Below are positions 1 through 5,660 of a DNA stretch of 6,629 bases, in pieces. The position numbers were made by a program, and so were the translations under genes. Numbering within the stretch: the stretch's first letter is position 1; each line of letters begins with the position of its first letter. The stretch spans positions 1 through 6,629 of the forward strand of contig DFGZ01000180.1 of the NCBI GenBank assembly GCA_002371295.1, read 5' to 3'. This stretch comes from Oribacterium sp. UBA3737 (GTDB taxonomy: Bacteria > Bacillota_A > Clostridia > Lachnospirales > Lachnospiraceae). The notes under the pieces are model-generated. The model was not told the DNA's origin. It saw only the letters and a list, made by a program, of their open reading frames with translations, and searched no databases.

Positions 1-1
1 C

Positions 2-3000
2 TGGTCCGATCACTGCCGCCATACCACCTTCCTTACAACTATTGATAATGTCTCCTTCGAGGACGAGCAGCTTAAGAAGGCATGGGACCGCTACATCAGC
101 GCCCGCAAGGATCTTAACCGTACAAAGCCGATAAACCTTATGGACATCGGAACCCTTGCCGCAAAGGTCCTCAAGAAGGAAGGTAAGCTTACAAAGCTTG
201 ATGAATCAGAGGAGATCAATGCCTGCACAGTTAAGATCAAGGTAACTGTTGACGGCGAAGCTCAGGACTGGCTTCTCCTTTTCAAGAACGAGACCCACAA
301 CCATCCTACAGAGATCGAACCTTTCGGTGGTGCCGCAACCTGTATCGGCGGTGCTATCAGAGATCCTCTTTCAGGAAGATCCTATGTATATCAGGCTATG
401 CGTGTAACAGGTGCTGCAGATCCTACAGTTTCCGTTAAGGACACAATGGAGGGCAAGCTTCCTCAGAGAAAGCTTGTTACAACAGCTGCTGACGGTTACT
501 CTAGCTATGGAAACCAGATCGGTCTCGCTACAGGTCTCGTAGATGAGCTTTATCATCCGGGCTATGCTGCAAAGCGTATGGAGATCGGTGCAGTTGTGGC
601 TGCCGCTCCCGCTGAGAATGTCCGCCGTGAGGTTCCTGCTGCAGGAGACGTAGTCATTCTCCTGGGCGGACGTACAGGAAGAGACGGTATCGGCGGTGCT
701 ACAGGTTCTTCAAAGTCTCACAATGTTGAGTCTCTTGAGAAGGATGGCGCAGAGGTTCAGAAGGGTAATGCTCCGGAGGAGCGTAAGCTTCAGAGACTTT
801 TCCGTAATGCAGAGGCTTCAAGGCTTATCAAGCGCTGCAACGATTTCGGTGCCGGCGGAGTTTCCGTTGCCATCGGTGAGCTTGCAGACGGTCTTGACAT
901 CGACCTTAACAAGGTGCCAAAGAAGTACGAGGGTCTCGACGGAACAGAGCTTGCCATCTCAGAATCGCAGGAAAGAATGGCAGTTGTGGTTGAAGCAAAG
1001 GACATGGAGCGATTCATGGAGCTTGCACATGAGGAGAACCTTGAGGCTACACACGTTGCCACAGTTACAGATACAAATCGCCTGGTAGCACACTGGAACG
1101 GAAAGGATATCATCAATCTTTCAAGAGATTTCCTTAACTCCAACGGTGCCGAGAAGCATATCGAAGTGAAGACCGCAGCCGGCGGAAGCATTGGCCGCGA
1201 GGTAAAGGGCAGCTTCAGCGAGAACATGACAGCTCTTTCAGAGGATCTCAATGTCTGCTCAAAGCGTGGTCTCAGTGAGCGTTTCGACTCCACCATCGGT
1301 GCGGGAACAGTGCTCATGCCATTCGGCGGAAAGCACCAGCGCACACCTGTACAGGCCATGGCCGCAAAGATTTCAGTCGAGAAGGGTCACACCGACGACA
1401 CTTCAGTTATGGCTTACGGCTACAATCCTTTCATTACAGAGAAGAACTGCTATAAGGGCGCATATCTCGCAGTAGTTGAGTCTGCTGCAAAGCTTATCGC
1501 CACAGGTGCCGGATTCGAGGACACATACCTTACTTTCCAGGAATATTTCGGAAAGCCCGGTCACGAGAGTGCACGCTGGGGACAGCCCCTTGAAGCGCTT
1601 CTCGGTGCTTTCAATGCCCAGCTCGACCTCGGAATCGCTGCTATCGGCGGCAAGGACTCTATGTCAGGAACCTTTGAAAAGCTGGACGTTCCTCCTACAC
1701 TTGTTTCCTTCGCCATCACAACAGAGGATGCGAAGTACATCACAAGCCCTGAGTACAAGGCTGCAGGCCACAAGGTACTCTGGCTGAAGCCTGAATATAA
1801 GGATGAGCTTCCTGTAAAGGAGTCACTCCTTACACTTTTCAGCTATGTTCACAAGCTGGTTCTTGAGGGCAAGCTTGCTTCCATCTACACACCGACCTAC
1901 GGCGGTGCTGCAGAGGCAGTTCTCAAGCAGTGTATGGGTAACGGATTCGGATTTACATTTGCACCGAGTCTTTCAGTTCAGGATATCTTCGGATACCAGT
2001 ACGGAAGCTTCCTTCTGGAGCTCAACGACAACAGCACTCTGGACGAGATCTATGCTGCGCCGGAGCTCAAGGGCACAGGCATAATCATTGCCGACCTCGG
2101 TGAGACCACAGATGATGCAGAGATCCGTTACAACGATGAAGCTCTCAAGCTCACAGATCTTGAGGCTGCTTATGAGGACAAGCTTGAAAAGGTATTCACC
2201 TGCAACATGAACCTTGATAAGGAGACAACAGATGACGAAGCTTTTGACCTGAGCATCCCTGACTTCTCTGAGGATCACTGGACAGCTCCGGCTGTGCAGG
2301 TTGCAAAGCCCCGTGTACTTATCCCCGTATTCCCGGGCAACAACTGTGAATATGATTCGGCAAAGGCCATGGCTGATGCCGGTCTTGAGCCTGAGATAGT
2401 AGTTGTAAGAAATCTTACAAAGCAGGATATCGCTGATTCTGTAAGCTACGTTGCAAAGCGTATCGAAGAGTCACAGCTTATCTTCATCCCGGGTGGTTTC
2501 TCAGGCGGAGATGAGCCGGACGGTTCAGCAAAGTTCATCACTTCCTTCTTCAGAAACGAAGCTGTTAAGACTACTACCATGGATATGCTCAACAAGCGCG
2601 ATGGTCTCATGCTTGGTATCTGTAACGGTTTCCAGGCACTTATAAAGCTCGGCCTCGTTCCGTTCGGTGAGATACGTGACACAGATGAGCATTGTCCTAC
2701 ACTTACTTTCAACACCATAAGCCGTCACCAGTCAAAGATCGTCAATGTCCGTGTGGCATCCAATATGTCACCATGGCTTGAGGACAGTAATCCGGGCGAC
2801 ATCTACAGTGTTCCTATTTCTCACGGAGAGGGCCGTTTCCTCTGTGAGCCTGAGCTTTTCAAGAAGCTTGTGGAGAATGGCCAGATCGCTACACAGTATG
2901 TTGACCTGGAGGGACATCCTACTATGGATATCCAGTACAACCCGAACGGTTCCTACTATGCGGTTGAGGGTATCACTTCTCCGGATGGAAGAATACTTGG

Positions 3001-3103
3001 TAAGATGGGCCACGCAGAGCGCTGGGGCCACAGCCTCTACAAGAACGTTCCGGGAAATTACGATATGGGACTCTTCAGAGCCGCAAAGGAATATTTCGAA
3101 TAA
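2..3103 (+). CDS. purL: Phosphoribosylformylglycinamidine synthase (FGAM synthase), single-chain form, 5'-truncated by window edge
   Basis: PurL converts FGAR, glutamine and ATP to FGAM in the cytoplasm, the fourth step of de novo purine synthesis. The frame is open from base 2, before the first in-frame ATG at 140, and its first visible residues are WSDHCRHTTF, a PurL hallmark, so the gene starts upstream. In-window residue numbers (1,033 residues visible): ETHNHPTEIEPFGG 97-110 (substrate/nucleotide site), GGRTGRDGIGG 222-232, RCNDFGAGG from 278, second AIRS-like half with GGKDSM 549-554, and a class I glutamine amidotransferase domain from about 771. The amidotransferase has nucleophile Cys874 in GICNGFQ (codon 2621-2623) and His1004/Glu1006 in HAER, so the triad is intact. 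Single-chain PurL is usually about 1,240-1,300 residues, so some 200-260 (PurS-like N-terminus and linker) are missing. No frameshift is seen. Lysine is almost always AAG, suggesting good expression. Two hairpins follow the stop and no other pur gene is in view. Confidence 0.97.
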   Translation, partial: WSDHCRHTTFLTTIDNVSFEDEQLKKAWDRYISARKDLNRTKPINLMDIGTLAAKVLKKEGKLTKLDESEEINACTVKIKVTVDGEAQDWLLLFKNETHNHPTEIEPFGGAATCIGGAIRDPLSGRSYVYQAMRVTGAADPTVSVKDTMEGKLPQRKLVTTAADGYSSYGNQIGLATGLVDELYHPGYAAKRMEIGAVVAAAPAENVRREVPAAGDVVILLGGRTGRDGIGGATGSSKSHNVESLEKDGAEVQKGNAPEERKLQRLFRNAEASRLIKRCNDFGAGGVSVAIGELADGLDIDLNKVPKKYEGLDGTELAISESQERMAVVVEAKDMERFMELAHEENLEATHVATVTDTNRLVAHWNGKDIINLSRDFLNSNGAEKHIEVKTAAGGSIGREVKGSFSENMTALSEDLNVCSKRGLSERFDSTIGAGTVLMPFGGKHQRTPVQAMAAKISVEKGHTDDTSVMAYGYNPFITEKNCYKGAYLAVVESAAKLIATGAGFEDTYLTFQEYFGKPGHESARWGQPLEALLGAFNAQLDLGIAAIGGKDSMSGTFEKLDVPPTLVSFAITTEDAKYITSPEYKAAGHKVLWLKPEYKDELPVKESLLTLFSYVHKLVLEGKLASIYTPTYGGAAEAVLKQCMGNGFGFTFAPSLSVQDIFGYQYGSFLLELNDNSTLDEIYAAPELKGTGIIIADLGETTDDAEIRYNDEALKLTDLEAAYEDKLEKVFTCNMNLDKETTDDEAFDLSIPDFSEDHWTAPAVQVAKPRVLIPVFPGNNCEYDSAKAMADAGLEPEIVVVRNLTKQDIADSVSYVAKRIEESQLIFIPGGFSGGDEPDGSAKFITSFFRNEAVKTTTMDMLNKRDGLMLGICNGFQALIKLGLVPFGEIRDTDEHCPTLTFNTISRHQSKIVNVRVASNMSPWLEDSNPGDIYSVPISHGEGRFLCEPELFKKLVENGQIATQYVDLEGHPTMDIQYNPNGSYYAVEGITSPDGRILGKMGHAERWGHSLYKNVPGNYDMGLFRAAKEYFE

Positions 3104-3131
3104 ATTGAAGCAGAGATGCATTGAATTATTT

Positions 3132-3170
3132 CAAAAGTATTTTGCGCTTAATCAGCGTAAAATACTTTTG
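3132..3170 (+). terminator. Hairpin just downstream of purL
   Basis: A 16-bp stem (3132-3147 with 3155-3170, one G-T wobble) encloses a 7-base loop. It starts 28 bases after the purL stop. The stem is AT-rich apart from a GCGC/GCGT end next to the loop, and no T-run follows on the + strand. It is therefore a weak terminator alone; it may protect the purL mRNA 3' end or act with the stronger hairpin 14 bases further on. Confidence 0.5.
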
Positions 3171-3184
3171 CCAATCAGATTTAA

Positions 3185-3240
3185 ATATTAAAACGGGCGG
3201 GTCTTGAGATAAACTTCTCAAGACCCGCCCGTTTTAATAT
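3185..3240. terminator. Long perfect hairpin, probable (possibly bidirectional) purL terminator
   Basis: A 24-bp stem without mismatch (3185-3208 with 3217-3240) encloses an 8-base loop. The core is GC-rich (GGGCGGGTCTTGAG and its complement), flanked by AAAA on one side and TTTT on the other. A transcript from either strand thus has a GC stem followed by a short U-rich tract, as in bidirectional intrinsic terminators. The T tract (GTTTTAATAT) is short and lies inside the extended stem. It most likely ends purL transcription; nothing on the - strand nearby needs a terminator. Confidence 0.75.
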
Positions 3241-3313
3241 CTTTCCGGTTCAGAAATACATCATGCAATTAATAAACTGATCAGACTCCACTGATATTTG
3301 GTAAAAATAGATA

Positions 3314-3341
3314 TTGAATTATTTAAATTTGTTGATATAAT
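3314..3341 (+). promoter_or_regulatory. Predicted sigma-A type promoter with extended -10, upstream of hemolysin III gene
   Basis: TTGAAT (3314-3319) is followed after 16 bases by a consensus TATAAT (3336-3341), and TG at 3333-3334 supplies the extended -10 TGn element. The sequence upstream is very AT-rich. Transcription would begin near 3348, giving a leader of about 170 bases before the ATG at 3522. This is the best promoter match I saw in the non-coding parts of the window; it is motif-based only. Confidence 0.6.
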
Positions 3342-3346
3342 CTGAT

Positions 3347-3363
3347 GTAGTTTTAATAACTAC
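3347..3363. promoter_or_regulatory. Perfect 6-bp inverted repeat at predicted transcription start (possible operator)
   Basis: GTAGTT (3347-3352) and AACTAC (3358-3363) are separated by TTAAT, giving a 17-base palindrome that begins 5 bases after the predicted -10 box and covers the expected start site. Its position would suit a repressor operator, but it matches no operator I can name. A 6-bp half-site palindrome in AT-rich DNA may also arise by chance. Confidence 0.3.
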
Positions 3364-3508
3364 GTGTTAAAATATCTATATCGCAAGACTATACTTGTTA
3401 TAACCTACACTGAATGGTGCAAGTTTTATGTTTCACTCATGTACTTATGACACTTATTTTCCCCAACAGTTATAGGGAATATGTTTAAACACTGTACAGC
3501 ACTTTTTC

Positions 3509-3515
3509 AAGGAGG
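3509..3515 (+). promoter_or_regulatory. Ribosome binding site of hemolysin III-family gene
   Basis: AAGGAGG, a near-complete match to the 16S rRNA 3' end, lies 6 bases before the ATG at 3522 and fixes that start. Confidence 0.9.
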
Positions 3516-3521
3516 ACAGCC

Positions 3522-4193
3522 ATGATTTTTAAAGAGAATTCCTTTTTACTGAAGATAAAAGACCCGGGAAGCTTCCTTACACACTATATCGCCATGATTT
3601 TATCCATTATCGCTGCGGTTCCTCTTTTTTACAGGGTAGCACAGCATCCGAGTCTCGAGCGTATCCTTGCCTTTGGAATATTTGCACTTAGCATCGTTCT
3701 TCTTTATGCTGCAAGTTCAAGTTATCATCTTTTTGATATCTCTCCCAAGGTAAATGACACTCTTAAAAAGATAGACCACATGATGATCTACATGCTCATC
3801 GCCGGAAGCTATACTCCGATTTGTGCTATAGCTCTCGGAGACAGTACGGGATGGATTTTGCTTATAGTGGTTTGGATTCTTGCAGTTATAGGTATGACCG
3901 TAAACATTATCTACATCCATACTCCCAGATGGCTAAATGCTGTCATTTACATCGCGTTGGGCTGGTTGTGTATTTCTGCCATAATGAAGATTAAAGCTTC
4001 TCTTACAACAGCAGAGTTTTCACTGCTTTTCTGTGGTGGTGTGATATATACCATAGGTGGAATTATTTATGCTCTGAAGCTCCCGATTTTTGAGCGTTTT
4101 CCAAAGTATTTCAGAGCCCACGAGATTTTTCATTGCTTCGTAATAGCAGGTTCCATGTGTCATTATGGTGTTATGATTCTGTTAGCAGGTTGA
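3522..4193 (+). CDS. trhA: Hemolysin III / PAQR family integral membrane protein
   Basis: This 223-residue protein matches the bacterial hemolysin III (TrhA/YqfA) branch of the PAQR superfamily, the group that includes adiponectin receptors. About seven hydrophobic segments can be read: roughly 18-38, 45-64, 84-104, 109-130, 136-154, 163-185 and 200-222. Family marks are SSSYH (His69), DHMMIYMLIAGSYTP (85-99) and the C-terminal HEIFH (His200, His204). By analogy with adiponectin receptors, His69, His200 and His204 would hold a zinc ion inside the membrane, suggesting a hydrolase-like activity, but this is inferred. Family members are linked to membrane lipid and fluidity homeostasis; the hemolysin name comes from early cloning and does not show that this protein is a toxin. 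Length is normal for the family. It appears to be a single-gene unit, with its own promoter candidate upstream and a hairpin 21 bases after the stop. Confidence 0.92.
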   Translation: MIFKENSFLLKIKDPGSFLTHYIAMILSIIAAVPLFYRVAQHPSLERILAFGIFALSIVLLYAASSSYHLFDISPKVNDTLKKIDHMMIYMLIAGSYTPICAIALGDSTGWILLIVVWILAVIGMTVNIIYIHTPRWLNAVIYIALGWLCISAIMKIKASLTTAEFSLLFCGGVIYTIGGIIYALKLPIFERFPKYFRAHEIFHCFVIAGSMCHYGVMILLAG

Positions 4194-4214
4194 TGTATAA
4201 AATAAAAACTGCCT

Positions 4215-4261
4215 TTCCTCTCTCATTCGCTGAACTACGGTGAATGGGAGAGGAATTTATT
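4215..4261 (+). terminator. Intrinsic terminator after hemolysin III-family gene
   Basis: A stem of 18 pairs (4215-4232 with 4238-4255, three of them G-T wobbles) encloses the 5-base loop AACTA, followed by TTTATT. It lies 21 bases after the stop codon. The A-rich stretch before it (AAAATAAAAACT) is typical of Firmicute terminators and might allow weak action on the - strand too. Confidence 0.75.
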
Positions 4262-4340
4262 ATACCATGGTTATATGCATTATATTTCTAATTAAATCGA
4301 CCGATATTTTTCATAATACCCATGCATCATCCTAACTTAT

Positions 4341-4345
4341 GGAGG
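4341..4345 (+). promoter_or_regulatory. Ribosome binding site of glycosyltransferase gene
   Basis: GGAGG (GGAGGT with the next base) ends 4 bases before the ATG at 4350. The spacing is short but workable, and the strong match supports this start. Confidence 0.8.
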
Positions 4346-4349
4346 TCAC

Positions 4350-5531
4350 ATGATTTCAGAAAAAAATTTGCATGTAATTGTCTTAACGGGGTTCATTCCG
4401 CATGTAACGTATTTTACTGACCAATTTATAAAGTATCTTAATGACCATGAAATTGATCACTACATAGTCGATGTTACTGATGCAAATTCAGTAAATTCTC
4501 CGGAATTTGACAGATATATAACCCAGGAAAACACTGTCGTCTTTACCTTCAATAATATCGGTATTTACCTTACCAACAACGGAGATAACCTATGGCATAA
4601 ATTAAACTTATCGGTATTTAATTATATTCTTGATCACCCACGTAATTTCAGATCCGTCTTTTTAGATCCGGTTTGCAACATATACACCTTTGCCCTTGAC
4701 AAAGAGCACGTGGATTTTATGAAACATTATTATCCTAAACTCTCAGGAGTATATTTTTCTCCGAATGGGGGGACAAACATCCGTAACCCTATTCCCTACA
4801 GAAATAGGAAGATTGATGTACTTTACACTGGTAGTTGTCAGGAACCGGTAACAGATTTTCCCAAAATATCATTTTTCACCGACGACGGTCAAAGCTATTA
4901 CCTTTACACAGTAAGATATTTATTACATAATCCTGAGCTGTCTACAGATAGTGTTATCGATAATTATCTGAGTAATAATTCCATTCCTGATATGGATGAT
5001 GAAAAAATATTCTTTTTAAAAGCCAAAACCGCCCCATACATAGAAAATATCGCAAGACGAAATACAAAGCTTGAGGGTATCAAGGCCCTTGATGAACTGG
5101 GAATAAACGTTGAGATATACGGAGCTGGCTGGGTATCCGATGAATACCCTTTTTCCGACAATATACATATCCATGACTGGATAGATATTCATGATCTTAT
5201 GCCGATAATATGCGATTCTAAAATCACGCTATGTTTCATGCCCTGGTTTAAAAAAGGCAGCAGTGAAAAAGTTTTTGATGCAATGTTAAACGGGTCTCTC
5301 TGTGTTACGGATTACAGTGAATATTTAGGCATCCACTACGTTGACGGGCAAAATATCGTCTACTTCGACTTAAATAATCCTGCTCAGATGGCAGCTGACA
5401 TCAAGTGGTTGCTTGAAAATCCAAAATCCGCAGAGCAAATAGCAAAAAACGGATTTGAAACAGCTTCAAGATTCGACACTTGGAACCATCGTTTCGATTT
5501 TGTTTTAAAAAAAATGTTGTCTGTTGGATAA
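4350..5531 (+). CDS. CgeB-like GT-B glycosyltransferase (Glyco_trans_1_2 type C-terminal domain)
   Basis: This 393-residue soluble protein has no signal peptide or membrane segment. It looks like a CgeB-type glycosyltransferase with two Rossmann-like halves. The N-terminal half begins LHVIVLTGFIPH (7-18) and includes NYILDHPRNF (91-100), a DHP motif I associate with this group. After IDVLYTGSC (155-163) comes the C-terminal half: INVEIYGAGW (252-261), then SSEKVFDAMLNGSLCVTD (304-321), where Glu306 sits at the usual place for the donor-nucleotide-binding Glu of GT-B enzymes, then a tail ending in SRFDTWNHRFDFVLKKML (373-390). The domain would transfer a sugar from a nucleotide donor; donor, acceptor and pathway cannot be read from sequence. 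No polysaccharide, flagellar or spore-coat genes are next to it. Lysine codons are 17 AAA to 5 AAG, the reverse of the flanking flavin-protein gene (2 to 19). I found no clear promoter in 4262-4340. Confidence 0.8.
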   Translation: MISEKNLHVIVLTGFIPHVTYFTDQFIKYLNDHEIDHYIVDVTDANSVNSPEFDRYITQENTVVFTFNNIGIYLTNNGDNLWHKLNLSVFNYILDHPRNFRSVFLDPVCNIYTFALDKEHVDFMKHYYPKLSGVYFSPNGGTNIRNPIPYRNRKIDVLYTGSCQEPVTDFPKISFFTDDGQSYYLYTVRYLLHNPELSTDSVIDNYLSNNSIPDMDDEKIFFLKAKTAPYIENIARRNTKLEGIKALDELGINVEIYGAGWVSDEYPFSDNIHIHDWIDIHDLMPIICDSKITLCFMPWFKKGSSEKVFDAMLNGSLCVTDYSEYLGIHYVDGQNIVYFDLNNPAQMAADIKWLLENPKSAEQIAKNGFETASRFDTWNHRFDFVLKKMLSVG

Positions 5532-5540
5532 TGCCATTCC

Positions 5541-5565
5541 ATTTTGTGCATAAAATCATTTTTTT
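5541..5565 (+). terminator. Possible weak terminator after the glycosyltransferase gene
   Basis: ATTTTG (5541-5546) and TAAAAT (5551-5556) can pair as a 6-bp AT-rich stem (one G-T) with loop TGCA, followed by CA and a run of seven T. The T-run is convincing and the stem is weak, so this is tentative. No better hairpin is visible between 5532 and 5660. Confidence 0.25.
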
Positions 5566-5595
5566 ACTTTTTTAAATGAAAAAAGCCACCGCTTG

Positions 5596-5604
5596 TGTTA
5601 TATT
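5596..5604 (+). promoter_or_regulatory. Possible extended -10 promoter for the FMN_bind repeat gene
   Basis: TGT-TATATT fits the TGn-TATAAT extended -10 pattern, with the start expected about 45-50 bases before the ATG at 5661. The -35 position (about 5576-5581, ATGAAA) is a poor match. TTGGAC (5614-5619) with TATAAC (5634-5639) is an alternative, but its 14-base spacing is too short. Confidence 0.35.
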
Positions 5605-5648
5605 AGCTGTAAATTGGACGTGATTTTCCATTTTATAACTGAGTTTAT

Positions 5649-5654
5649 GGGGGA
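5649..5654 (+). promoter_or_regulatory. Ribosome binding site of FMN_bind repeat gene (unusual G-run)
   Basis: GGGGGA lies 6 bases before the ATG at 5661. It is not the canonical GGAGG but can still pair with the anti-Shine-Dalgarno sequence. An in-frame TGA at 5640-5642 leaves 5661 as the only ATG between that stop and the body of the protein. Confidence 0.6.
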
Positions 5655-5660
5655 CTTAAA

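Larger units (their letters stand above)
3241..3521. other. AT-rich intergenic region and 5' leader of the hemolysin III-family gene
   Basis: These 281 bases after the purL hairpins (418 bases from the purL stop) hold no reading frame with a convincing start and ribosome site. They hold the promoter candidate at 3314-3341, the palindrome at 3347-3363, and a leader of about 170 bases before the next start codon. A second, weaker TGT-TATAAC extended -10-like match lies at 3396-3404 without a recognisable -35. I recognise no riboswitch class, tRNA or known small RNA here. Confidence 0.6.

Noticed and set aside
140..142. ATG at 140 as the purL start
   Set aside because: The same frame is open to base 2 and encodes the conserved WSDHCRHTTF motif upstream of this ATG, so it is an internal Met.
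790..1359. Long open frame on the - strand inside purL, 189 codons
   Set aside because: It lies wholly within the highly conserved purL coding sequence, its protein is Ser/Arg/Pro-rich with no recognisable domain, and no ribosome site is evident. It is an antisense shadow of purL codon bias.
171..1880. Frequent AAGCTT hexamers in purL
   Set aside because: They arise from Lys-Leu codon pairs written with the preferred AAG and CTT codons; there is no regular spacing or strand-independent pattern.
2745..3191. Open frames overlapping the 3' end of purL on both strands (+ 2745-3191; - 2768-3121 and 2446-2718)
   Set aside because: Each overlaps the amidotransferase domain of PurL in another frame, shows no domain, and in the + case runs through the hairpins after purL.
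3393..3424. Inverted pair ACTTG/CAAGT in the leader of the hemolysin III-family gene as a riboswitch stem
   Set aside because: Only five pairs with a long asymmetric interior; no conserved riboswitch core is recognisable.
3522..4193. Hemolysin III-family protein as a pore-forming toxin
   Set aside because: The family name is historical. The protein is a typical seven-helix PAQR membrane protein with conserved His residues and no secretion or toxin feature.
5567..5585. 7-bp hairpin CTTTTTT-AAATG-AAAAAAG
   Set aside because: It pairs only T-runs with A-runs apart from one C-G pair, and no T tract follows on the + strand; it is likely a chance product of AT-rich DNA.
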